Shown: positions 1 through 6,223 of the stretch, piece after piece
Layout of the letters: each line of letters opens with the position of its first letter
Position numbering within the stretch: position 1 is the first letter of the stretch
NCBI GenBank assembly: GCA_001796495.1
Contig: MGMR01000045.1
Coordinates: forward strand, 2,229-8,541
Direction: 5' to 3'
Length of the DNA stretch: 6,313 bases
From: Chloroflexi bacterium RBG_13_51_18
GTDB lineage: Bacteria; Chloroflexota; Dehalococcoidia; Dehalococcoidales; RBG-16-60-22
Program-made: the position numbers and the translations under genes
Notes under the pieces: generated by a model
The model's input: only the letters and a program-made list of their open reading frames with translations
The model's database searches: none
Told to the model about the DNA's origin: nothing

Positions 1-1878
1 AGCGAAACCCTGATGATTCTGCCTGCATTCTTAAGCCTGTGGCCTCAGGAAAAAGAGGAAATCGAATCTAAAAATATCTCATTGTTTATACCGCTTATAA
101 GCCGCGACCGTTTGATAGCCATCCTGGTACTGGGTGAAAAGGTTTCCGGCCGGTATTCACTGGAGGACCTCAATATCATTGAAAACGCCACCAGCCGCGT
201 AGCCGTCAGTATGGAGAAAGAATATCTCCGGGAACAGCTAAGAGAGCGTGAAGAAGAATTATCGGTAATTAATAGTTCCAGTGTTATCTTATCTTCCAGT
301 CTGGATATACAGGAAAGCTTCGGCAGCTTTATAGAAGAGCTGAAAAAAGTGGTTGATGTCGGCTGGGCGGCTATTGTGTTGATTGATGAAACCAATCTCT
401 GCTGCATGGCTTTATCATCGCCGGAACTCGGGGCTTACCAGGTAGGAGACAGGCTACCAATGGAAGGGACAGGCACGGGATGGGTGGTCACCCAGAAAAA
501 ATCATTCATCGAGTCCGACCTCGCCCAGGAGAGATATTTTAGTACCAGTGAACACTTTTATTCTCTAGGGATGCGCACGACGGGCTATTTTCCCTTGATA
601 GCCAAGGGCAAAATTATCGGGAGCTTGATCGTTGTCAGCAAGCAGCCTAATGCTTACAGCCAAAGACATATCAGACTGCTGGAACAGCTTGCTTCACAAA
701 TAGCTATGCCGCTGGAGAACTCCCAGCTTTATGCCAAGGCCGAAAGGAAAGCTAGAGTTGATGAGCTGACGAGATTATTGAACCGTCGCTCACTGGACGA
801 GATGATTGATAGTGAAATAAGCAGGCATTCGAGATATGGCGGCGCCTTCTCCCTGGCAATCCTTGACCTTGATTCTTTCAAAGTCTATAACGATACTTAC
901 GGGCATCTTGCCGGCGATGGCCTTTTACAGGAGGTCGGTAAAAGTATAAAAGAGGCAATCAGGACCGCGGATTACGCTTTCCGCTATGGCGGTGATGAAT
1001 TTGCAATTTTACTACCTCAGACAACGTTAGACGCTGCTTTACAGGTTATCGAGCGCGTACGTAAGAAAATTGCAGAGAGTGTAAAATCAGATAAAATAGG
1101 TATCACCACCAGTATTGGATTAGCGAGCTGGCCGGATGACGGCATCAGCCATACCGATATTATTGCTGCGGCTGATGTGACTCTATACCGCGCTAAGCGT
1201 AATGGCGGTAACCAGAGTTTATGCGCTTCCGGTCCGTTGGCAATACTGTCACAGGAGGATTTGACTCCGGACACCGAAAACAATAGCAACAACAAATTAG
1301 CCGGTCTTATTCGTGGATTCTCGGAAATAGTTGATTCAACAAGCTGCTATGCGCAAAACCACTCGAAAAAAGTAGCGGATTACGCGCTGGCTCTGGCAAA
1401 TACCCTCCAGATGAATAAAGAAGAGGCATTAATAATAGAAACCTGTGCTTTACTTCATGATGCCGGTAAAATTGGTATCAGTAAAGACATTTTGAACAAA
1501 TCTGGAGAATTGACCCAGGAAGAATGGCAAGTCATAAAAACACACCCTCAACTTGGAGCAAATCTTGTCAAGCAAATTCCTCAACTATCTTCCTGTGTTG
1601 ATGTTATTTTACATCATCATGAATGGTATGATGGTACCGGCTATCCTGACGGACTGAAAGGCGATGCAATCCCGCTGGGGTCCCGTATTATAGCTATTTC
1701 GGAGGCGTTTGTAACCATGACTGCGGAAAAGTCATACGCAGGGACCTGGCCGCTCGAAAGCGCTATCGGGGAACTGAAAAAGTGTTCCGGCAGTCAGTTT
1801 GACCCCGGTCTGGTTAAACAGTTTATTTCTATCTTCGAACAATCCAAGGTTATTTCTAAGAGGAAGGCAAGGAGGTAA
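1..1878 (+). CDS. GAF-GAF-GGDEF-HD-GYP cyclic-di-GMP signalling protein (5' partial)
   Basis: Probable bifunctional c-di-GMP enzyme: GGDEF domains make c-di-GMP from two GTP, and HD-GYP domains hydrolyse it. The frame is open to the left edge, so the N-terminus is missing. Residues below count from the first ATG (base 13), which falls inside a GAF domain and is unlikely to be the true start. Residues 1-70 are the C-terminal half of a GAF domain (IPLISRDRLIAILVLGEK). Residues 68-88 are a charged, helical, probably coiled-coil linker. Residues 90-238 are a second GAF domain. Residues 248-402 are GGDEF, with DELTRLLNRR, DLDSFKVYND, GHLAGD and an intact GGDEF at 326-330. An RxxD inhibitory site (R317-D320) sits five residues before it. 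A polar linker (about 406-428) leads to HD-GYP (428-610): H450, H482-D483, K486, H511, H535-H536 and DGTGYP. The usual Asp of the late (A)DxxDA motif is Glu564. The domain order is clear; the signal sensed by the GAF domains and the net activity are unknown. It is followed after 6 bases by a response regulator. Confidence 0.93.
   Translation, partial: SETLMILPAFLSLWPQEKEEIESKNISLFIPLISRDRLIAILVLGEKVSGRYSLEDLNIIENATSRVAVSMEKEYLREQLREREEELSVINSSSVILSSSLDIQESFGSFIEELKKVVDVGWAAIVLIDETNLCCMALSSPELGAYQVGDRLPMEGTGTGWVVTQKKSFIESDLAQERYFSTSEHFYSLGMRTTGYFPLIAKGKIIGSLIVVSKQPNAYSQRHIRLLEQLASQIAMPLENSQLYAKAERKARVDELTRLLNRRSLDEMIDSEISRHSRYGGAFSLAILDLDSFKVYNDTYGHLAGDGLLQEVGKSIKEAIRTADYAFRYGGDEFAILLPQTTLDAALQVIERVRKKIAESVKSDKIGITTSIGLASWPDDGISHTDIIAAADVTLYRAKRNGGNQSLCASGPLAILSQEDLTPDTENNSNNKLAGLIRGFSEIVDSTSCYAQNHSKKVADYALALANTLQMNKEEALIIETCALLHDAGKIGISKDILNKSGELTQEEWQVIKTHPQLGANLVKQIPQLSSCVDVILHHHEWYDGTGYPDGLKGDAIPLGSRIIAISEAFVTMTAEKSYAGTWPLESAIGELKKCSGSQFDPGLVKQFISIFEQSKVISKRKARR
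1869..1875 (+). promoter_or_regulatory. Shine-Dalgarno AAGGAGG deciding the TTG start at 1885
   Basis: A full AAGGAGG lies inside the last codons of the upstream gene, 9 bases before TTG 1885. The alternative in-frame ATG at 1924 has only a weak ACAGGA placed too close (3 bases). The position inside the preceding gene suggests translational coupling. Confidence 0.75.
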
Positions 1879-1884
1879 AACGGT

Positions 1885-2604
1885 TTGGGTTCTAAGCCAT
1901 GTACCCGAGCTGAAACAGGAACAATGAACAATAATAAAATACAGATATTTATCATAAGTCAGCAATCGCTTTTTCTTCAGGCTCTGGAACACACTTTTTC
2001 TGAAACTGAAGATATCGTGATAGTAGGCACTACCGGCATTAATAATGACGTGCTCAAAGCTATGGATAATCTACCACCGGACGTAGCGCTTCTTGACCTC
2101 GATGGTCCATCGGAAAGCGGCCTTGAGCTGGCGAAAAAGATAAAACAGCGCTCGCCCAATATCGGCGTTATCATACTGACCTCAAATTCCGATGACAACC
2201 AGCTGTTCCTGGCGCTTAAAGCACAGGCGGTAGCTTACCTGAGTAAAGAAGTCACCGGAGCACAACTGGCGGAAATCATCAGGCGTGTTGCTAAAGGAGA
2301 ACACCCGATAAACGAAAGCCTGACGAATCGTCCCAGAGTAGCGGAACACGTATTACAGCAGTTCCAGGAGCTTTCCTCCCGGACTGAGGCCGAGGCTTTT
2401 ATATCGCCCCTGACACCCCGTGAAATAGAAATACTGGAATATATCGCCCAGGGATATTTAAATAAACAAATCGCCGCTGAACTGGGTATCAGCGAACAGA
2501 CGATTAAAAACCATGTAACCTCAATTTTGAGGAAGCTGAATGCCAACGCCCGTACCGAGGCCGTAGTTGTGGCTATCAAGCAAGGTTTAATAAAGATAAA
2601 TTAG
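1885..2604 (+). CDS. NarL/FixJ-type response regulator with degenerate receiver and LuxR HTH
   Basis: Likely cytoplasmic DNA-binding transcription regulator of 239 residues, a usual size for the NarL family. The receiver domain covers about residues 17-138. The phospho-acceptor Asp is present (D71 in LLDLDGP), as are the switch Thr (T99 in ILTS) and the Lys (K121 in YLSK). However, where the family has the Mg2+-binding acidic pair (typically VDDH after the first beta strand), this protein reads IISQQ (S25, Q26, Q27). Phosphorylation may therefore be weak or absent. The C-terminal LuxR helix-turn-helix (about 173-237) is canonical: LTPRE at 176-180, NKQIAAELGIS, TIKNHV and ILRKLNA. TTG 1885 is chosen because of the strong ribosome site; starting at ATG 1924 removes 13 residues and leaves both domains whole (226 residues). 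The 6-base gap to the c-di-GMP protein implies one operon and a shared pathway. Target genes cannot be told from the sequence. Confidence 0.9.
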   Translation: MGSKPCTRAETGTMNNNKIQIFIISQQSLFLQALEHTFSETEDIVIVGTTGINNDVLKAMDNLPPDVALLDLDGPSESGLELAKKIKQRSPNIGVIILTSNSDDNQLFLALKAQAVAYLSKEVTGAQLAEIIRRVAKGEHPINESLTNRPRVAEHVLQQFQELSSRTEAEAFISPLTPREIEILEYIAQGYLNKQIAAELGISEQTIKNHVTSILRKLNANARTEAVVVAIKQGLIKIN

Positions 2605-2643
2605 CCCGCTTTATAGTATAAGCGAATGCACCGAATCTGTGTT

Positions 2644-2672
2644 TTCAAACTATACCTGCTATGTGGCATAAT
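2644..2672 (+). promoter_or_regulatory. Putative extended -10 promoter of mntP
   Basis: TTCAAA (2644-2649, 4 of 6 match to TTGACA), a 17-base spacer, then CATAAT (2667-2672, 5 of 6 match to TATAAT) preceded by TG one base upstream (2664-2665). Transcription would start about 7 bases downstream, at or next to the GTG start codon at 2679. This is read by eye; such matches also occur by chance in AT-rich gaps. Confidence 0.45.
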
Positions 2673-2678
2673 TAACAG

Positions 2679-3248
2679 GTGTCCGATACCGGCTTTCTAT
2701 CAATTCTCATCATTGCATCAGGTCTTTCCGCTGACTGCTTTGCCGTAGCTTTAAGTTCAAGCATTTCCAAAAAGGCTTTGCCGCTCTGGCAAGGGTTCCG
2801 CGTGGCTTTATTCTTCGGGTTTTTTCAGTCAGCCATGACGGTATTGGGCTGGCTGGCAGGGCGCACCATCATCGACCTTATATCGGCTTATGATCACTGG
2901 CTGTCTTTCGGCTTGCTGGCGTTTGTCGGCGGCCGCATGATATGGGAATCTTTACATGAAAATGAAGAGAAAGAAGCCAGAGCCGATATAACTAAATGGT
3001 GGCTCCTGGTCACACTTTCCATAGCCACAAGCTTAGACGCGCTGGCGGTAGGATTAAGCTTTGCTTTCTTAAAGGTAAATCTAATGATGGCCAGTACAAC
3101 CATCGGAATAGTAGCATTCGTCATTACATTGCTGGGTTTCTTCGCCGGGAAAAAATTGGGCGGTCTGGTGGGGAAGAGGGCGGAGATAATCGGGGGGATT
3201 ATTCTGATTGTCATCGGCCTGCGTATATTACTGGAACACCTGTTGTAG
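2679..3248 (+). CDS. mntP: MntP-family manganese efflux pump
   Basis: Inner-membrane exporter that lowers cytoplasmic Mn2+ (MntP, formerly DUF204/YebN). The 189 residues match the family's usual length (E. coli about 188). Two internally similar halves are visible, each with an early helix bearing an Asp: SADCFAVAL (D19) and SLDALAVGLSFAFLKVN (D120). Other family signatures are GGRMIWES after the third helix and GKRAEIIGGIILIVIGLRIL in the last. About six membrane helices are expected: 4-26, 38-60, 72-90, 106-130, 134-156 and 168-186. A charged cytoplasmic loop (93-105, rich in Glu and Lys) joins the halves. GTG is the only sensible start: a TAA lies just two codons upstream in frame (2673-2675), and no ATG, GTG or TTG follows before the first Asp motif. 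No ribosome site precedes it. It stands apart from its neighbours, with 74 bases before and 124 after. Family assignment is confident; ion specificity is inferred. Confidence 0.93.
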   Translation: MSDTGFLSILIIASGLSADCFAVALSSSISKKALPLWQGFRVALFFGFFQSAMTVLGWLAGRTIIDLISAYDHWLSFGLLAFVGGRMIWESLHENEEKEARADITKWWLLVTLSIATSLDALAVGLSFAFLKVNLMMASTTIGIVAFVITLLGFFAGKKLGGLVGKRAEIIGGIILIVIGLRILLEHLL

Positions 3249-3276
3249 AATGCCTTGACGGTTTACCACTAACAAA

Positions 3277-3300
3277 GCTGCTATTGACCTTCAATGCAGC
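3277..3300 (+). other. Hairpin in the mntP-uvrC gap, possible weak terminator
   Basis: GCTGC (3277-3281) and ATTGA (3283-3287) pair with TCAAT (3291-3295) and GCAGC (3296-3300). This gives a 10-bp stem with one bulged T and a 3-base loop, 28 bases after the mntP stop. An outer repeat AACAAAG (3271-3277) / CTTTGTT (3314-3320) encloses it. No T-run follows the stem directly, so it is not a classic intrinsic terminator, although TCTTTGTTCCTT follows at a distance. It could end the mntP transcript or bind a protein. Confidence 0.45.
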
Positions 3301-3314
3301 AATATCATAACATC

Positions 3315-3343
3315 TTTGTTCCTTGTGACGGCTATGCTAGAAT
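3315..3343 (+). promoter_or_regulatory. Putative extended -10 promoter of uvrC
   Basis: TGC directly precedes TAGAAT (3338-3343, 5 of 6 match to TATAAT), forming a good extended -10. The -35 at a 17-base spacing (TTTGTT, 3315-3320) is poor, which extended -10 promoters tolerate. The predicted start near 3350 gives a leader of about 23 bases containing the GAGGAG ribosome site. The -35 region overlaps the right arm of the outer inverted repeat. Confidence 0.5.
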
Positions 3344-3361
3344 AAAACCAGGATTATGCCC

Positions 3362-3367
3362 GAGGAG
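3362..3367 (+). promoter_or_regulatory. Shine-Dalgarno GAGGAG of uvrC
   Basis: GAGGAG lies 5 bases before TTG 3373. It settles the non-ATG start, because the first in-frame ATG (residue 22) falls inside the GIY-YIG nuclease domain. Confidence 0.75.
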
Positions 3368-3372
3368 CAAAG

Positions 3373-5199
3373 TTGGTCAACAACCTTATAGAAGCGCAAC
3401 TGAAACGCTTGCCCCACAGCCCCGGCGTCTATCTCATGAGAGACAATGCCAGGAATATTATTTATGTGGGTAAAGCTAAAATTCTGCATCATCGCGTCAG
3501 GTCTTATTTCCAGTCGCCGCAGAAGCTGACGCCCAAGATTCAGCGCATGGTGGAGCAGGTAGCGGACATAGATTATTATATTGCTTCCTCAGAGCGGGAA
3601 GCTCTTATCATGGAGCTCAACTTTATCAAGCAGTACCATCCGCGCTATAACGTTAATCTTAAGGATGACAAGACTTTCCCGTACCTGAAAATCAACACTA
3701 AAGAAGAGTGGCCGCGCGTTTATATCACGCGGCGCTTTGAGCAGGACGGCGGACGATATTTCGGGCCCTTTTCCAGTTCTAAGTCGGTCAGGCAGACTGT
3801 CCGCGTCCTGAAAAGGCTCTTTCCGCTGCGTGTTTGTTCTAAAGATATTACCGGTAAAGCCTCAAGGCCATGCCTGGAATACCACCTGGGTCATTGCCTG
3901 GCCCCGTGTACCGGCGCCGTAACCCCGGAGGAATATGCCCAGGTAATCAAAGAGGTCACCCTTTTTCTCGAGGGGAAACGGGAAAATGTTATCCGGGAGC
4001 TCCAGGAAAGGATGACCAAAGCTTCTGAAGCCATGGATTTTGAAAATGCGGCTAAAATCAGAGACCAGATTCAGGCGATGCATGAAGTCATCGAAGGGGA
4101 GAAGATTGCCGCCGTTATCCGCGGCGAGGAAGATGTCATCGCTTTCGTCCAGGACGGCGACCACGCCTATGTGCAGGTATTGTTCATCCGTGCCAATAAA
4201 TTAACGGGGAGAGAAAGCTTCATGATGCAGGGGACCCGCCAGGAAGAGCCAAGTCAGATCATGACCAGCTTTATCGAGCAGTATTACTCCTCGTGCCCGC
4301 AGGTACCGCCGCTGTTACTGCTCCAATATCCTGTAGAAGACGGGCAAATTATCAAGGACTGGCTCAAAGAAAAAAGAGGCGCCGGCATCGATATTCAGGT
4401 GCCGCGGCGCGGTGTTAAAAAGCAACTGATAGACATTGCCGCAGAAAATGCCCGGCAGGGACTGGAACAGCTCAAAATAAAGGAGATGGCAACCGGCAAG
4501 TCACTGGATGCGGCTTTGTCCGAGATTGAACGGGAGCTAAAACTAAAAGCCCCGCCAATGCGCATGGAAGCTTACGATATCTCCAATATCCAGGGCAGTT
4601 CCGCAGTGGGCAGCATGGTTGTCTTTGAAAAAGGACAGCCAAAACCCGCTCACTACCGACGCTTTAAAATCAGGACAGTGGAAGGCGCGAACGACTACGC
4701 CATGCTGCAGGAAGTGCTCCAGCGGCGGTTCAAGCATACTTCCGGAGAGAGCGACTCAACGAAAGATACATGGGCTATCCAGCCGGACCTCGTGCTTATT
4801 GACGGGGGCAAGGGGCAGCTTAATGCCGCCATATCCGTTATGCAGGAAATAGGTAAAACTGTGCCTTTGGCCAGCCTGGCCAAGGAAAATGAAGAGATAT
4901 TTCTGCCCCGGAAGAAAGAGCCGGTGATTTTACCGCGTTCTTCGGCGGGGCTTCAGCTTCTCCAGCGACTAAGGGACGAAGCGCACCGCTTCGCCGTAAG
5001 CTATCATACCAGCGTCCGCCGGAAAAAGGCATTTACCTCGGCGCTGGACGGCATTCCCGGAATCGGGCCCAGGCGTAAAAGCGCTTTACTCCGCAGGTTC
5101 GGCACTATCCAGGCAATCAGGGAAGCTTCCATCGAGGAGATTACCGCTGCCACGGGAATGACCGGTGACCAGGCTAAGAAGGTAAAGGAGTATCTTTAG
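3373..5199 (+). CDS. uvrC: Excinuclease ABC subunit C (UvrC)
   Basis: Nuclease of nucleotide excision repair: recruited by UvrB at a lesion, it cuts the damaged strand on the 3' side and then the 5' side. At 608 residues it is full length (E. coli 610). Domains in order: GIY-YIG nuclease for the 3' cut (about 12-95; GVY 18-20, YVG 31-33, R41/R43, E81 in MELNFIK, N93 in PRYN); four cysteines placed as in the known Fe-S cluster (C155, C167, C175, C179; RPCLEYHLGHCLAPC); UvrB-binding UVR motif (about 204-239; AMDFENAAKIRDQI); RNase H-like domain for the 5' cut (about 385-545; D402 in EAYDISNIQG, D477 in LIDGGKGQLNAA, H538 in DEAHRF); and tandem helix-hairpin-helix (about 556-606; LDGIPGIGPRRKSALLRRFG). 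No key residue is missing. TTG start with GAGGAG ribosome site. The downstream GTPase begins 2 bases after the stop, so they share a transcript. No LexA-like box was recognised upstream. Confidence 0.98.
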   Translation: MVNNLIEAQLKRLPHSPGVYLMRDNARNIIYVGKAKILHHRVRSYFQSPQKLTPKIQRMVEQVADIDYYIASSEREALIMELNFIKQYHPRYNVNLKDDKTFPYLKINTKEEWPRVYITRRFEQDGGRYFGPFSSSKSVRQTVRVLKRLFPLRVCSKDITGKASRPCLEYHLGHCLAPCTGAVTPEEYAQVIKEVTLFLEGKRENVIRELQERMTKASEAMDFENAAKIRDQIQAMHEVIEGEKIAAVIRGEEDVIAFVQDGDHAYVQVLFIRANKLTGRESFMMQGTRQEEPSQIMTSFIEQYYSSCPQVPPLLLLQYPVEDGQIIKDWLKEKRGAGIDIQVPRRGVKKQLIDIAAENARQGLEQLKIKEMATGKSLDAALSEIERELKLKAPPMRMEAYDISNIQGSSAVGSMVVFEKGQPKPAHYRRFKIRTVEGANDYAMLQEVLQRRFKHTSGESDSTKDTWAIQPDLVLIDGGKGQLNAAISVMQEIGKTVPLASLAKENEEIFLPRKKEPVILPRSSAGLQLLQRLRDEAHRFAVSYHTSVRRKKAFTSALDGIPGIGPRRKSALLRRFGTIQAIREASIEEITAATGMTGDQAKKVKEYL

Positions 5200-5201
5200 C
5201 C

Positions 5202-6182
5202 ATGCCGGCTAATTTAACACCGCAATACCTTGAAGCGGAAAGGAATTTCCATGCCGCCAAGACAACCCAGGAAAAAATAGCCTGTCTTGAGGAAATGCTG
5301 GCGGTAATGCCCAAGCACAAGGGCACCGACCACCTCCGCGCCGAACTGCGTACCAGAATAGCCAATCTAACGAAATCCATCGACAAGAAGACGGCTACCC
5401 AGCATGCCACGACCAAAATCGAGAAAGCCGGGGCTGCCCAGGTTGCTGTCATCGGCCCGCCAAATACGGGTAAATCGCAAATCGTTGCCGCCATCACCAA
5501 CGCCAGACCAACCGTGGCCGCCTACCCATACACGACCCAGACCGCCATGCCGGGCATGATGCACTTTGAGAACGTCCAGATACAACTCGTCGATACTCCG
5601 CCTCTCGGAGAACAGCCGCCGGAATGGTGGCTTTTGAACATTATCAGGCGGGCGGACGCTTTGTTAATAGTGGTCGACCTTTCCCAGGATGCGTTAGCCC
5701 AGGACGACGCTCTGGTTACCGTTTTGACAGAGAAAAATATTAGATTGGGTAAAGGTGAAGAACCCGAAAATGATGAAGAGTCGGCGGTGAACTATAAAAA
5801 GACGCTGATAGTCGGCAACAAAGCAGATATGGACACCGGCGGCAATAACTACCGGGCGTTAAAGAGTCGTTTCGGGGAGCAACTGCCGACCATCGCCATT
5901 ACCGCCACCAGCGGGAACCTGGATGAACTGAAAAGGAAGACTTACCAGATGCTCGATGTTATGCGGGTCTATACCAAGACACCCGGCGGCAAACCGGATA
6001 TGACCGACCCCATTATACTGGAGAGAGACAGCACGCTGGAGATGGCTGCCACCTCCATTCACAAGTCCTTGGCGCTGCGCATGAAATACGCCCGCGTCTG
6101 GGGCTCCGGCAAGTTCGACGGGGTCATGGTCAAGCGCGACCATGTTTTACAGGACGGGGACATTATAGAATTGCATGTATAA
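5202..6182 (+). CDS. Obg/DRG-like GTPase with C-terminal TGS domain
   Basis: Small TRAFAC-class GTPase of 326 residues resembling the DRG branch of the Obg family, whose members bind ribosomes or RNA. Residues 1-75 form a basic, helical N-terminal region (HKGTDHLRAELRTRIANL) like the one before the G domain in DRG proteins. The G domain follows: G1 GPPNTGKS (85-92), G2 region AAYPYTTQTAMPG (106-118), G3 DTPP (131-134), G4 NKAD (206-209) and probable G5 TSG (236-238). G3 has Pro where the common DxxG motif has Gly. An acidic stretch (185-193) lies between G3 and G4. Residues about 254-326 are a TGS domain ending in VLQDGDIIELHV, as in DRG and related proteins. ATG 5202 has AAAGGAG (5184-5190) 11 bases upstream, inside the end of uvrC, suggesting coupling. 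No glycine-rich Obg fold is present, so it is not ObgE itself. A direct role in DNA repair is not shown; the uvrC link may only be co-transcription. Confidence 0.88.
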   Translation: MPANLTPQYLEAERNFHAAKTTQEKIACLEEMLAVMPKHKGTDHLRAELRTRIANLTKSIDKKTATQHATTKIEKAGAAQVAVIGPPNTGKSQIVAAITNARPTVAAYPYTTQTAMPGMMHFENVQIQLVDTPPLGEQPPEWWLLNIIRRADALLIVVDLSQDALAQDDALVTVLTEKNIRLGKGEEPENDEESAVNYKKTLIVGNKADMDTGGNNYRALKSRFGEQLPTIAITATSGNLDELKRKTYQMLDVMRVYTKTPGGKPDMTDPIILERDSTLEMAATSIHKSLALRMKYARVWGSGKFDGVMVKRDHVLQDGDIIELHV

Positions 6183-6204
6183 AAAGTAGAGATGTACATT
6201 ATAA

Positions 6205-6211
6205 AAAGGAG
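6205..6211 (+). promoter_or_regulatory. Shine-Dalgarno AAAGGAG of the HAD phosphatase gene
   Basis: AAAGGAG lies 12 bases before ATG 6224, a slightly long spacing. It is the left arm of a 14-base near-palindrome (6205-6218) that could fold AAAGG onto TCTTT around an AGCT loop, with one G-U pair, and so partly mask the site. Confidence 0.55.
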
Positions 6212-6223
6212 CTTCTTTAAATC

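Noticed and set aside
45..407. Minus-strand open frame of 120 codons opposite the GAF region
   Set aside because: Serine-rich shadow of the real GAF coding frame; no ribosome site or domain.
2608..2654. Inverted repeats GCTT...AAGC (2608-2623) and TATAGT...ACTATA (2612-2617 / 2649-2654) as terminator or operator
   Set aside because: Arms are short (4-6 bp), AT-rich and imperfect, with no T-run. They are expected by chance in such sequence.
2605..2678. Manganese (yybP-ykoY) riboswitch upstream of mntP
   Set aside because: The gap is only 74 bases, is AT-rich, and shows no paired helices or conserved loops of that riboswitch. The predicted transcription start is also at the gene start.
2996..3310. 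Open frame of 104 codons overlapping the second half of mntP
   Set aside because: It lies in another frame of a clear membrane protein gene, has low-complexity composition, no ribosome site and no recognisable domain.
3249..3372. LexA/SOS box upstream of uvrC
   Set aside because: Neither a GAAC-N4-GTTC type nor a CTG-N10-CAG type site was found near the predicted promoter. The CTGC...GCAG pairing in the hairpin has the wrong spacing and lies well upstream.
6183..6223. Terminator or separate promoter between the GTPase and HAD genes
   Set aside because: The 14-base near-palindrome is weak and contains the ribosome site. TATAAA at 6200-6205 has no matching -35 at a suitable distance.
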